Shown here: positions 46,357 to 55,660 of the stretch, in pieces
Layout of the letters: each line of letters opens with the position of its first letter
How positions within the stretch are numbered: position 1 is the stretch's first letter
Source of the DNA: Fimbriimonas ginsengisoli Gsoil 348
Lineage (GTDB): Bacteria; Armatimonadota; Fimbriimonadia; Fimbriimonadales; Fimbriimonadaceae
Assembly (NCBI RefSeq): GCF_000724625.1
Contig: NZ_CP007139.1
Coordinates: 1,054,001 to 1,118,000, forward strand
Direction of reading: 5' to 3'
DNA: 64,000 bases
The notes under the pieces: generated by a model
The model's database searches: none
The model's input: only the letters and a program-made list of their open reading frames with translations
What the model was told of the DNA's origin: nothing
Translations under genes and position numbers: made by a program

Positions 46357-47430
46357 ATGATGCTGAAGAATCTAGTTTGGGGAGTGGCGGCTTTTGCCGC
46401 GATTGGATTGTCGGGTTGCGGTAGCAGCGATAACGGCACGGGAACCACCGGTGGCGATACCGGCGCGGCCACTACCACGGGCGGTAAGACGGCTGCCACA
46501 GGCGGCGCAAAGAAGACGCTCAAGATCGTGATGATCGCGAAGAGCTCGAACAATCCGGTGTTCCAGTCCGCAAAGACCGGCGCGGAAGCCGCGGCGAAAG
46601 ATCTTGGTGCGAAGAACAACGCCGACATTCAAGTCGTTTGGGCCACGCCTCCGGAGGAGAACGGCGAGGAGCAGGCCCGCCGAATCGCCCAAGCGGTCAA
46701 CGACGGGGCGAACGCCATTCTGGTTAGCTGCTCCGACGCGGCCAAGGTGACGAATGCCATTAACGACGCGGTCGATAAGGGCGTGCCGGTCATGACCTTC
46801 GACAGCGACGCTCCCGACAGCAAACGGTTCGCCTTCTACGGCGCCGACGATGTCGACGCCGGACACCTCGTCATGAAGGAGCTGGGAGCGGTCACCAACG
46901 GTAAGGGGAACTACGCGATCCTGAGCGGCAACCAGACGGCGCCGAACCTCCAGAAGCGGGTACAGGGCGTGAAGGATGAGGCGAAAAACTTTCCCGGGCT
47001 GAAGTTGGTCAATACGTTCTATCTGACCAAGGAGACCCCGCAGGATGCCTCCGCGGAAGTTACCCGTGCTATGAACGCCAACCCACAGATCGATTGCTGG
47101 GCGATGGTCGGCGGCTGGCCGTTGTTCAACACCGCGCTGCTCAGCCTCGACCCGGCAAAGGTGAAGATCGTTGCTGTCGACGCCCTGCCTGAAGAGCTCG
47201 AGTACGTGAGCAAGGGAATCGCCCCGACGCTGCTCGCTCAGCCGACTTACCTCTGGGGCCACAAGTCGGTGGAGATCATCGTGGACAAGCTCCTGCTCAA
47301 CAAGGACGTTCCCGCGATCACCAAGATGGACCTCGTCAAGGTTACGAAGGAGACCCTTCCCACATGGAGCAAGCAGCTTCAGGATTGGGGTTTCAAGGTC
47401 GATCCTAAGTATCTCGCAGCCGCTAAATAG
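46357..47430 (+). CDS. periplasmic sugar-binding lipoprotein (type I, LacI-like fold)
   Basis: This 357-residue protein has a lipobox (AAIGLSGCGSS), then a Gly/Thr-rich linker. The Peripla_BP_4 domain follows: LKIVMIAKSSNNPVFQSAKTGAEAAAKDLG, AILVSCSDAAKVTNAINDAVDKGVPVMTFDSDAP and YGADDVDAGHLVMKEL. It delivers sugar to the ribose-type permease. GGATAGG precedes the ATG. The stop is immediately followed by the ATPase ATG (no gap). Confidence 0.93.
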   Translation: MMLKNLVWGVAAFAAIGLSGCGSSDNGTGTTGGDTGAATTTGGKTAATGGAKKTLKIVMIAKSSNNPVFQSAKTGAEAAAKDLGAKNNADIQVVWATPPEENGEEQARRIAQAVNDGANAILVSCSDAAKVTNAINDAVDKGVPVMTFDSDAPDSKRFAFYGADDVDAGHLVMKELGAVTNGKGNYAILSGNQTAPNLQKRVQGVKDEAKNFPGLKLVNTFYLTKETPQDASAEVTRAMNANPQIDCWAMVGGWPLFNTALLSLDPAKVKIVAVDALPEELEYVSKGIAPTLLAQPTYLWGHKSVEIIVDKLLLNKDVPAITKMDLVKVTKETLPTWSKQLQDWGFKVDPKYLAAAK

Positions 47431-48924
47431 ATGCCGATCCTCTCCGTTCAGCACCTCAGCAAGGCGTTTCCCGGCGTCCAGGCTCTCAGCGATGTGAGCC
47501 TGGAGATCGAAGCCGGGACCGTCCATGCGCTGATGGGGGAGAACGGAGCCGGGAAGAGCACGCTGGGTAAGATCCTGGCCGGACTGTATCAGCCAGACGA
47601 GGGCGAGGTTCAACTCGACGGCCAGCACGTCCGCTTTCGCGGACCGCAAGACGCGTCGGCGGCGGGAATCAGCATCGTCCACCAGGAGCTGCTGTTCGCC
47701 GAGAACCTGACCGTCGCTGAGAATCTGTGTCTCGGCGACCTCCCTCGCAAGGGGGTTTGGCTCGATTGGGACGCCATGATCGAGCGGTCGAAGCGATGGC
47801 TGGACGCGATCGGGGCAAACATCGATCCAAAGCAGATCCTGGGCGAGCTACCGATCTCGAAGCAGCAGCTCGTCCAGATTGCCGGAGGCATCGGTCGCGG
47901 GGCAAGGGTGCTTATTTTCGACGAGCCGACCTCGTCGCTTTCCCAATCGGAGGCGCTGAAGCTCTTGGAGCTGATCCGCGATCTCCGTTCGCGCGGGGTC
48001 ACCTGCGTTTATGTTTCGCACCGACTGGAGGAGGTCTTCGCGATCTGCGACTCGGTGACTGTACTTCGGGACGGAAGCGTCGTCGGCACCAAGCCGATGG
48101 CCAGTTTAGATCGCGACGAGCTCGTCAGGATGATGATTGGGCGGGAGCTGGCCTCCAGTTTGTCGGACCATGAGCATCCGCCGGTTGGCGACGAGGTACT
48201 TCGAGTCGAGGGTCTCACCAGTCCCGGCAAATTCGAGGAGATCTCGTTCTCGCTACGAAACGGAGAGATTCTGGGCTTCGCCGGTCTGGTCGGAGCCGGG
48301 CGCACGGAACTTGCCCATGCCCTCTTCGGGCTGGATCCGATGTCGCACGGCAAAGTCGTTTTACATGGGAAGGAGGCGCGCGTGGGCGGCCCCATGCAGG
48401 CAATGCAAGCGGGCATTGGCCTCGTTCCCGAGGACCGTAAGCGTCACGGGCTGGTCTTGTCCCTGACGGCGCGGCAAAACATCTCTCTACCCACGCTCGA
48501 TCGGGTCGCAAGCATCGGCTGGATCCAGCAAACGAAGGAGCGGTCGATCGCTCAGAAATTCTTCGATCGAATGCGGGTGAAAGCTCCCGGCCTGGACGCG
48601 CCGACACTTGGCCTCTCCGGAGGAAATCAGCAAAAGCTGGTCATCGCCAAGTGGCTGGCCGCCGAATCGGACGTTCTCTTGGTCGACGAGCCGACTCGCG
48701 GCGTCGACGTCGGGGCGAAGGCCGAGATCCACAACCTAATTCGTGGGTTGGCGGCGGAAGGAAGAGCGGTCCTGCTAATCTCTAGCGACCTGCCAGAACT
48801 ACTGGCCCTTGCCACTCGCATCGTCGTGATGCGGGAAGGTCGAGTCGTCGGCGAACTGCCCGGCGGCGCGACGGAGGAGCAGACGATGCGCCTCATGGCG
48901 GGCGTTTCGAGTTTGGCGGCGTAA
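47431..48924 (+). CDS. ribose-type sugar ABC transporter ATPase (two NBDs)
   Basis: This 497-residue protein has two fused nucleotide-binding domains. The first has Walker A GENGAGKST and Walker B VLIFDEPTSSL; the second has the degenerate loop GLVGAGRTELAHALFG, signature LSGGNQQKLVIAKWL and VLLVDEPTRGVDVGAKAEI. This matches RbsA/MglA. ATG directly follows the binding-protein stop. Gene order permease, binding protein, ATPase is complete for a type II sugar importer; the sugar is unknown. Confidence 0.95.
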   Translation: MPILSVQHLSKAFPGVQALSDVSLEIEAGTVHALMGENGAGKSTLGKILAGLYQPDEGEVQLDGQHVRFRGPQDASAAGISIVHQELLFAENLTVAENLCLGDLPRKGVWLDWDAMIERSKRWLDAIGANIDPKQILGELPISKQQLVQIAGGIGRGARVLIFDEPTSSLSQSEALKLLELIRDLRSRGVTCVYVSHRLEEVFAICDSVTVLRDGSVVGTKPMASLDRDELVRMMIGRELASSLSDHEHPPVGDEVLRVEGLTSPGKFEEISFSLRNGEILGFAGLVGAGRTELAHALFGLDPMSHGKVVLHGKEARVGGPMQAMQAGIGLVPEDRKRHGLVLSLTARQNISLPTLDRVASIGWIQQTKERSIAQKFFDRMRVKAPGLDAPTLGLSGGNQQKLVIAKWLAAESDVLLVDEPTRGVDVGAKAEIHNLIRGLAAEGRAVLLISSDLPELLALATRIVVMREGRVVGELPGGATEEQTMRLMAGVSSLAA

Positions 48925-48931
48925 GAGAACT

Positions 48932-49663
48932 ATGTTTGACTGGATGGGAGACGTCAACGGTTGGGTCGGGTTGCTGACCCTCGCTCTGCTTGAGATCGTT
49001 CTCGGGATCGACAACATCATTTTCATCTCGATCCTCGCCGGCAAGCTGCCGGAGGCGGATCGTAGTCGAGCCCGCAAGCTCGGTTTGATGCTGGCGTTGG
49101 TCTCCAGGATCATCCTGCTCCTGGGGATCGGCCTCGTGGTGAAGGCGACCCACCCACTCTTTACCCTCCCCTTCCCCGCTCTCCACGCCGAATCGCGCGA
49201 GGTCTCGTTGCGCGATCTCGTCCTGTTCCTGGGCGGTGCGTTCCTGATCTGGAAGTCGGTCAAAGAGATCCACGCAAAGCTGGAGGGGAAAGAGGAGCAC
49301 GGCTCCGGCGGAAAGGCGCCGAACCTGAGCGCGGTGCTGGTTCAGATCATGGTGATGGACGTGATCTTCTCGCTCGACTCCGTCATCACGGCGGTTGGAA
49401 TGGTCGACCAGGTCACGTTGATGATCCTCGCGGTAATGATCGCGGTCGGGATCATGCTCGTCTTTTCCACCGCCATAGCGGAGTTCGTGGATCGCCACCC
49501 GACGGTCAAGATGCTCGCCTTGGCGTTCCTTATCCTCATCGGGTTTAACCTGATGGCGGAGGGAAGCGGGCAGGAGATTCCCAAGGGGTACACCTACGCC
49601 GCCATGGGGTTCGCGATCATGGTCGAATTCCTGAATATGCGAGCGCGGAAGAAGGCGATTTAG
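48932..49663 (+). CDS. TerC-family membrane protein
   Basis: This 243-residue protein has seven or so membrane segments with the TerC signature: LALLEIVLGIDNIIFISILAGKLP, RILLLLGIG-like helix, LVQIMVMDVIFSLDSVITAVGMV and FSTAIAEFVDRHPTVKMLALAFLILIGFNLMAEG. Conserved membrane Asp residues (GIDN, SLDS) are present. Such proteins are associated with metal ion (manganese) efflux and tellurite resistance. It lies seven bases after the ABC ATPase but is probably functionally independent. Confidence 0.92.
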   Translation: MFDWMGDVNGWVGLLTLALLEIVLGIDNIIFISILAGKLPEADRSRARKLGLMLALVSRIILLLGIGLVVKATHPLFTLPFPALHAESREVSLRDLVLFLGGAFLIWKSVKEIHAKLEGKEEHGSGGKAPNLSAVLVQIMVMDVIFSLDSVITAVGMVDQVTLMILAVMIAVGIMLVFSTAIAEFVDRHPTVKMLALAFLILIGFNLMAEGSGQEIPKGYTYAAMGFAIMVEFLNMRARKKAI

Positions 49664-49689
49664 CCGGGACCGAGATTCATAATCAGCCC

Positions 49690-50925
49690 ATGTTGGCCGC
49701 ATGTTTGCCATTGCTGCTAAGTTCTGCCTTGCCGGCTCACTGGCAAACGCGGGGTGAGAAGATGGGGGTTTTCGGGTACGACGTGGGGCCCGATTTCGTC
49801 CGGTTCGACCCCTCCTATCGGGACCGCATTAACCACTACAAGGACCGAGTCGAGGAACTGACGAAAGCCCTTTTTGCGCGAGAGTCGAAAGGGAAATCGT
49901 CGCGTCGGGCGCACCAGTTGTTGGTGGAGACGCACTGGCTTACCCATTACACTGCCCGCTACGATCAGATCGAGAAGAAGCTGGCTCAGGTCGACGACCT
50001 CATCCATGGCCGAGGCGACACCGCCGTCGTGGAGCAAGATGCGGAGGGGAGCTTCGGGCCGTATCACGAGGCTTGGTTCTACAAGCTGGACGCCACGTGC
50101 GATTACTTAGTCAACGAAGTGGTGCCGAAGAAGCCGCTCCGATTCTTGGATCGCATCAACACGCCGGCGAGATTGCTTGCCTATTTGAATTCAAATCTCA
50201 TCTCCGACGTAGCGGCGACGGGCGAAGATCGCCGGTTCGAGCTGAACTTGGCGGGAACGGACCTTCTGCGGCTCATCGAGGGAAGTCTCAAGTCGGGATA
50301 CAAATTTCATCCGGCGCTGAAGAAGACCATTCATGACTGGGTGGTCAACACCTGGCAGGACCCGCAGACCGGCTTTTTCGGCGCTTGGTACAAAACGCCG
50401 ACCGGGCTGCGCAAGACAGCGGACCTGAGCTGCACGTTCCATGTCGCCCACTACCTAGACGGCAAGATCGGGCGATGGCCGCAGATCGTCCGCACGGTGC
50501 TCGCGATGAAAGATCTCGAGTTTCCTTACGGATGGCTTCAGGAAGGAAAAATGTCGAACCACCACGACCTCGACATCGTGAAGCTGTTTCGATACGGTTG
50601 GCCATTTATGGATGCCCGCCAGAAAGAGCAGGCGAGAGGGGCAATCCGGCTGATGATGGACCATTGCCTGAAAGAGACGCTCAAGAGCGACGGATCCTTT
50701 AATCAAGAGGATATGGGCTCCGTGGGCGAGTCGTATGAATTTCCGGTGCTGTTCCTGGCGGAAGTCGGGTTCTTCCATAAGGAGTACCGGTTCTGGACGA
50801 ACGAGACGTTTCCACAAGCCGCTCCCCTTGCTCGTCGAATCGCGAACCGAATCCGGGAGACCAAGCTGGACGACCAAGAGATGCAAACCGCGCTTTATGT
50901 CCTTGAGTCGGCCGACGGCTTTTAG
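49690..50925 (+). CDS. exported hypothetical protein, helical-toroid-like
   Basis: This 411-residue protein has a signal peptide (MLAACLPLLLSSALPAHW). The rest is predicted helical, with repeating segments such as GFFGAWYKTPTGLRKTADLSCTFHVAHYLDG, WPQIVRTVLAMKD and SNHHDLDIVKLFRYGWPFMDARQKEQARG. That arrangement resembles an (alpha/alpha)n toroid as in some glycan lyases or terpenoid-cyclase-like folds. No family is recognised with confidence. Its end overlaps the convergent aldo/keto reductase gene by four bases. Confidence 0.72.
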   Translation: MLAACLPLLLSSALPAHWQTRGEKMGVFGYDVGPDFVRFDPSYRDRINHYKDRVEELTKALFARESKGKSSRRAHQLLVETHWLTHYTARYDQIEKKLAQVDDLIHGRGDTAVVEQDAEGSFGPYHEAWFYKLDATCDYLVNEVVPKKPLRFLDRINTPARLLAYLNSNLISDVAATGEDRRFELNLAGTDLLRLIEGSLKSGYKFHPALKKTIHDWVVNTWQDPQTGFFGAWYKTPTGLRKTADLSCTFHVAHYLDGKIGRWPQIVRTVLAMKDLEFPYGWLQEGKMSNHHDLDIVKLFRYGWPFMDARQKEQARGAIRLMMDHCLKETLKSDGSFNQEDMGSVGESYEFPVLFLAEVGFFHKEYRFWTNETFPQAAPLARRIANRIRETKLDDQEMQTALYVLESADGF

Positions 50926-51815
50926 CCGCAGCCGACCCAATCGGGGCGGGCCACTTCCTTCCAGCGATCGCGGATCGCCGCGACCTCCTCGGCGGCGAGT
51001 GCGCCCGACGCGATCGATTTTGCATTTTGACGCCATCGGTCTGGATTTTGGGTCCCGACGATGGCGGTGCAAATGCCCGGTTGACCGAGCGTGAAGCTAA
51101 GCGCGATCGAGACCGCCTTTTGCGTCTCGCTTTGAAGGAAGTCGTAGCGCAGCTCCTGTAAGCGCTCCCAATAAGTGCGGGGATACGAGCCGACGGGCGG
51201 CTCGGAGATCCAGGCGACGTTCGCGACGGGGCGTTTCGCGATGATCCCCATTCCCTTGTCACGGGCGAGCGGCAGGGTCAGCTCGATCGCTTCCTGGTCC
51301 GCGATGTTGACGCTGGTCTGAAGGGCGTCGAACGCGCCGCACTCCACGGCGTACCGCGCGTTGTTGCGGTCCCCGCTGTAGCCGATGAAGCGGGTTTTCC
51401 CGCCTTCTCTTGCGCGTCTCAACACGTCGATCACGTCGCCTTGACGCAGCAAGGACTCATCGCAACTGTGAAGCTGCACGAGATCGACATAGTCGACCCT
51501 CAGCCTCTGCAAAGAGCGATCGATGCTTTTCGCCAGCATGGCTGGGTCCCAGTCCGGCTCGGCAAAGCCGCTTGAGTGTCCGCACTTCGTGAACAAGAGA
51601 AATTCGTCGCGACGATGGGAGATCGCCCGTCCGATCTTGTCTTCGCCATCGCCATAACATTCGGCGGTGTCGACCACGTTAAGGCCGGCGTCGATCGCCG
51701 AATTGAGTAAGCGCTCGATGATGGGTTGAGCCACGTCCCCAAACCCGATTTCCGAACCACCGAACCCGAGCACGCTGACTTCCAGTCCCGTCTTACCAAA
51801 CGCCCTTCTCTCCAT
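50922..51815 (-). CDS. aldo/keto reductase
   Basis: This 297-residue (beta/alpha)8 NADPH-dependent oxidoreductase starts MERRAFGKTGLEVSVLGFGGSEIGFG. The catalytic tetrad is visible in NVVDTAECYGDGEDKIG (Asp and Tyr), FTKCGH (Lys) and LVQLHS (His). It belongs to the general AKR family and its substrate is unknown. It stands alone, converging on the exported hypothetical gene. Confidence 0.9.
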   Translation of the reverse strand: MERRAFGKTGLEVSVLGFGGSEIGFGDVAQPIIERLLNSAIDAGLNVVDTAECYGDGEDKIGRAISHRRDEFLLFTKCGHSSGFAEPDWDPAMLAKSIDRSLQRLRVDYVDLVQLHSCDESLLRQGDVIDVLRRAREGGKTRFIGYSGDRNNARYAVECGAFDALQTSVNIADQEAIELTLPLARDKGMGIIAKRPVANVAWISEPPVGSYPRTYWERLQELRYDFLQSETQKAVSIALSFTLGQPGICTAIVGTQNPDRWRQNAKSIASGALAAEEVAAIRDRWKEVARPDWVGCG

Positions 51816-51915
51816 CGTCGAAAGCTTACCGGCGTGGCACGCAGGCGCGGCACACGTGTGCGCTGACTACACTGCTTCGCCGCTAGTGCGCTCAACCATC
51901 AACGATCAGCTATCA

Positions 51916-51982
51916 CTCCGGATTTCTCCACCCCCAACCCCCTCCTCATCGCACGAACATCGACGAGGTGGGGGCTCTGGAG
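51916..51982 (-). repeat. family-II hairpin repeat at the 3' end of the ABC-F gene
   Basis: A 67-base inverted structure: outer stem CTCCGG/CTGGAG, inner stem around CCCCCTCCTC and GAGGTGGGGG. It ends directly before the stop codon side of the ABC-F gene. It closely resembles 62395-62465 in sequence and layout. It may act as a terminator for the minus-strand gene. Confidence 0.65.
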
Positions 51983-53923
51983 TTAGCCGCGGGAGGCGAT
52001 TAGGCGTTCAAGACGGGTGGAGTGTTCTTCCCACGCGGCGAGGGTGCCTTCTAGCTCCTCTTTGAGCTGCTGATGCTCGCGCGTGAGGGCGAAGACGTCG
52101 GCGGAGGGGTCGAGGTTGGCGAGGCGGTCTTCGACTTCCTTTAGCTCGGCCTCTCGATCTTCGATTTCGGACTCGATGCCGGCGACCACTTTCTCCAAGC
52201 GCCCGATCTCCTTGCTGAGCTCGCGCGGCGAGAGGGCCGGCTCTTGGGGTGCTTTCTTGCCGTCAAGCAGCTTAGGAATGATCGGCGCCGGAGGTACTTC
52301 CTTCTTTGGCGTTTGCGCGGGCTTGTTGGCTCGGTTTCGATATTCGAGATAGGAGCCCGGGTACTGAATCGGACCCGCGCGGCGGATATCGAGGGTGTGG
52401 TCGGTCACCTCGGCAAGCAGGTGCCGGTCGTGCGAGACCAGAACGAGGGTTCCCTTGTACTCGCGAAGGATCTCGGCAAGCGCCTCTCGCGATGCCATGT
52501 CGAGATGGTTTGTCGGCTCGTCGAGGATGAGTAGATTCGGGTTGAGGTGGGTGAGCTTTGCCAGCGACAGCTTGTTCTTTTCTCCGCCGCTAAGCGTCTT
52601 GATCGGACGATAAACATCGTCGCCGGTGATCAGATAGCGTCCGAGGAGGTTGCGGGCTTCGGGGGGCTTGAGATCGAGGTCCCAAACCATCGTATGCAGA
52701 GGCGAGACCTCGGGATCGAGGTCGACACCGTCCTGAGTGAAATAGCCGCAGACCACGTTTGAGCCGAGTCGCGCCCGACCGGCGAGCGGCTCCAGTTGGT
52801 CGAGGACGACCTTCATTAGAGTCGATTTGCCGGAGCCGTTTTCTCCGATGACGCCCCAACGTTCGCCGAATCGAACCGTCCAGTCGAGATCCTTGAACAA
52901 GACGACCGGTTCCTCGTCGCCGGCCGGAAATCCGACGGTTAGCTTCTCGGTGGCCATGACCGTATCCCCGCTTCGCTTCGGCTCGGCGAAGCCGCCTTTC
53001 ATCCCCTTTTCCATTTTGGGGGCGTTCACCTTGCTCTCGATGAGCCGGTTCATGATCTTCTGCCGGCCGCGCGCTTGGGCGGTGCGCTGGGAGTTCATGA
53101 AGCGCCGGACGAATTCATCCATCTTCGCGATCTCCATTTCCTGCCGCTTGGCGACTTCGGCCTGCCGCGCCTCGTCGGCGGCGCGTAGCTCCAGATACTT
53201 GGGAAACGGGCCGGGATACGTCTTGACCGTACCGTCTCGCATCTCCACCACCCGCTCGGCGGTGTTGTCGAGAAAGGTTCGGTCGTGGCTGACGAGGAGA
53301 ACGGCGCCGTGGTACTGGCGAAGCCAACCCTCCAGCCACTCTGTGGCTTGAAGGTCGAGGTGGTTGGTCGGCTCGTCCAGGATCAGTAGATCGGGTTCTT
53401 CGAGCAGGAGGCGGGCGATCGCGAGGCGGGTCTTTTCTCCGCCGCTCAGCTTCGCCGTCGGCTTGTCGAATTCGTCTTCGGTGAACCCCATCCGCTGGAG
53501 AACCACGCGCACGTCGTTCTCCGCGGAATACCCTTCGGCCTCCAAAAAGTGCTCGTGGATCAGCGCGTACTCATCCAGCTCTTCCTCGGTCGGGCCGTTC
53601 TCGAGCCGTTGCTCGAGCTCCGCCATTCGAGCCCGGAGCTCGAGCTGCCGCTCGACCGCCGATTCCGCCTCTTCGATCACGGTGCGGCCCAGCGAAACCG
53701 GAGCTTCCTGCCGCAGATACCCGACCTTGGCCCCTTTCGCGAGTTGGACGCCCCCGCTGTCGGGCTCCATCTGGCGGGTGATAATCTTCAGAAGCGTCGT
53801 CTTGCCGGTTCCATTACGTCCGACCAGCGCGACCTTCTCCCTCGCATCGATGCGGAAGGTCACGCCAGTAAGGACTCTATCGACGCCAAACGACTTGGCG
53901 ACATTGGACACGGAAAGGATCAC
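51983..53923 (-). CDS. ABC-F family ATPase
   Basis: This 646-residue cytoplasmic protein has two ATP-binding domains: Walker A GRNGTGKTT and GENGSGKST, signatures LSGGEKTRLAIA and LSGGEKNKLSLA, and two LLILDEPTNHLD Walker B motifs. A linker helix pair lies between, and the C-terminal coiled coil (about residues 560-640, Glu/Lys rich) resembles Uup-type proteins. ABC-F factors act on the ribosome or DNA-related functions; a precise subfamily cannot be given. No membrane domain is present. It starts 28 bases after the stop of the small membrane protein gene. Confidence 0.92.
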   Translation of the reverse strand: MILSVSNVAKSFGVDRVLTGVTFRIDAREKVALVGRNGTGKTTLLKIITRQMEPDSGGVQLAKGAKVGYLRQEAPVSLGRTVIEEAESAVERQLELRARMAELEQRLENGPTEEELDEYALIHEHFLEAEGYSAENDVRVVLQRMGFTEDEFDKPTAKLSGGEKTRLAIARLLLEEPDLLILDEPTNHLDLQATEWLEGWLRQYHGAVLLVSHDRTFLDNTAERVVEMRDGTVKTYPGPFPKYLELRAADEARQAEVAKRQEMEIAKMDEFVRRFMNSQRTAQARGRQKIMNRLIESKVNAPKMEKGMKGGFAEPKRSGDTVMATEKLTVGFPAGDEEPVVLFKDLDWTVRFGERWGVIGENGSGKSTLMKVVLDQLEPLAGRARLGSNVVCGYFTQDGVDLDPEVSPLHTMVWDLDLKPPEARNLLGRYLITGDDVYRPIKTLSGGEKNKLSLAKLTHLNPNLLILDEPTNHLDMASREALAEILREYKGTLVLVSHDRHLLAEVTDHTLDIRRAGPIQYPGSYLEYRNRANKPAQTPKKEVPPAPIIPKLLDGKKAPQEPALSPRELSKEIGRLEKVVAGIESEIEDREAELKEVEDRLANLDPSADVFALTREHQQLKEELEGTLAAWEEHSTRLERLIASRG

Positions 53924-53950
53924 GGGGCTTCTATTATGGAAGCTCTGGCC

Positions 53951-54397
53951 CTACCTCTTCTCACTCCAGGCACCTTGAAGGTACACAAGTCGAATATCGG
54001 CTCCCACGTCAGGGGCTTCGGCTGGCCCTCCGTCTTGAGTGAGCCACTTTAGCTCTCGGGCGTCAACCTCCCACCTTCCACTCTCTACCTTCAGCGGTAA
54101 TGGCGGCAGTTGGGCCGACCGGAGCAAGCCGCCATCCTGCACGACCAAGAATGCCGGAATGACGGAGGGAGCCCGATTGTCGAAGGTAAAGATCGTGTAT
54201 GTATCGCCGGTTCTAGCGACGTTAGGATGGCCTACGTACGGCGCCACTACCGTTTCCTCCAACTTGCTCACAAGCCATCTGCCTATCACGATCACGGCAA
54301 AGAGCCAGAGCAGGGCAACGCTTCGCCGAAGGCGTTTTAGGTCTCTCCGATAGTCCTCGGTCTCCACATAAGGGGAGACGCTGACCGCCTCCCCCAT
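53951..54397 (-). CDS. small membrane-anchored hypothetical protein
   Basis: This 148-residue protein has a basic N-terminal helix (YRRDLKRLRRS) then one membrane segment (VALLWLFAVIVIGRWLV). An extracytoplasmic beta-rich part of about 100 residues follows. No family is recognised. It lies between serA and the ABC-F gene on the same strand with short gaps (21 and 27 bases), so these three may be cotranscribed. Confidence 0.6.
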   Translation of the reverse strand: MGEAVSVSPYVETEDYRRDLKRLRRSVALLWLFAVIVIGRWLVSKLEETVVAPYVGHPNVARTGDTYTIFTFDNRAPSVIPAFLVVQDGGLLRSAQLPPLPLKVESGRWEVDARELKWLTQDGGPAEAPDVGADIRLVYLQGAWSEKR

Positions 54398-54418
54398 GGT
54401 TTAGCTATTTCCTAACTC

Positions 54419-55624
54419 TTATCGCTGAATCGCCATCACGTTCACGTCGAAGACGTTGGCGTTGAGCTTGATCGCCGCAGTAGCGGCGGGCGACGGCTCT
54501 TTGTCGACGGAGATCTGAGCGATGGCGGCTTGAGCCCCGCCGAGGATCACGTTCTCCATCTCTTGAACCGAGACGCCTTCCCCTTTGAGAATCTCCAAGA
54601 CGTGGGCGAGGACACCTACTCGGTCGGCATGACGGACGATAAGAACGTGGCTGGCCGCCTCGCCCCGCTTCACGTTCACCACGTTCGGCACCATGCCGGT
54701 CAGCAGATACTCGCGGACGATCCGGACGGTCTCGTCCGCAACGGCCTCTTGGGCCTGCTCGGTGCTGGCTCCGATATGGTGGGTCGCATAGATGCGCGGG
54801 TTATTGGCAAGCGGTCCCTCGTAGCTGCCTTTGCCCCCTTCCGGCTCCCCTTCGAACACGTCGAGGCCCGCGAAAAGCTCTTTCGTGTCGAGCGCTTCGA
54901 GCATCGCCGCTTGGTCAACGACCTCGCCGCGGCTAGTGTTGATAAAGACGGCTCCGTTTCGCATCGCGTCGAAGAACTTCTTGTCGAGCATCCCTCGCGT
55001 TTCCTTGGTGAGGCTCACATGGACGGACACGAAGTCGGACTGCTGCGCGAGCTCGATCAGGTTGGCGGCCCGCCCGATGCCGAGAGCGGCGGCAATCTCG
55101 GGGCTCATCCAGCGGGAATAGGCAACAACGTTCATGCCGAAGCCGCGGGCTCGCTGAATCATCTCCTGGGAGATATTCCCCATGCCGATGAGGCCGAGGG
55201 TCCGGCCATAGAGTCCCCGCGCTTTGCTGAACCCCGCCTTGTTCCACTTACCCTCTCGCAACTGGGCGACGTTGTCGGCGATCTTGCGGTCGCAGGCGAG
55301 AAGGAGGCCGAACGCGAGCTCGGCGACCGCCTGGGAGTTCTTCCCGGGGCAGTTGGCGACGAGGACGCCGCGCGCGCTCGCCGCACCGACGTCGATCGTG
55401 TTGTAGCCCGCCCCGGCCCGGACGATCAGTCCCAGGCGGCTGTTCTCGATCATCTCCGCCGACACCTTCGTCGACCTTACGATCAAGACATCGAACGGCT
55501 CTTCGGCGAGCCGGGCGGCGAGGGTCGTGTCCTTCAGGTCCGGCTCATAAGCGATCTCTACGCCAAGCGAGCGAAGGCCGGCAAGCCCACTATCCTCAAA
55601 TTTATCCGCGACGAGCACTTTCAT
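54419..55624 (-). CDS. serA: D-3-phosphoglycerate dehydrogenase
   Basis: This 401-residue protein has a D-isomer 2-hydroxyacid dehydrogenase fold. The NAD loop is LGLIGMGNISQEM; catalytic Arg is in INTSRGEVVDQ, Glu in GLDVFEGEPE and His in YATHHIGASTEQ. A C-terminal ACT domain (VLIVRHADRVGVLAHVLEIL) allows serine feedback control, as in type II PGDH. It makes phosphohydroxypyruvate, the first step in serine synthesis. It has no serB/C neighbours here. Confidence 0.88.
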   Translation of the reverse strand: MKVLVADKFEDSGLAGLRSLGVEIAYEPDLKDTTLAARLAEEPFDVLIVRSTKVSAEMIENSRLGLIVRAGAGYNTIDVGAASARGVLVANCPGKNSQAVAELAFGLLLACDRKIADNVAQLREGKWNKAGFSKARGLYGRTLGLIGMGNISQEMIQRARGFGMNVVAYSRWMSPEIAAALGIGRAANLIELAQQSDFVSVHVSLTKETRGMLDKKFFDAMRNGAVFINTSRGEVVDQAAMLEALDTKELFAGLDVFEGEPEGGKGSYEGPLANNPRIYATHHIGASTEQAQEAVADETVRIVREYLLTGMVPNVVNVKRGEAASHVLIVRHADRVGVLAHVLEILKGEGVSVQEMENVILGGAQAAIAQISVDKEPSPAATAAIKLNANVFDVNVMAIQR

Positions 55625-55660
55625 TGACCCAAAAGGTTACCGCTTGCCGCCCGTCCCCAA

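Noticed and set aside
54530-55627. 365-codon plus-strand frame opposite serA
   Set aside because: It is an antisense shadow; serA has all catalytic residues and an ACT domain in the minus frame.
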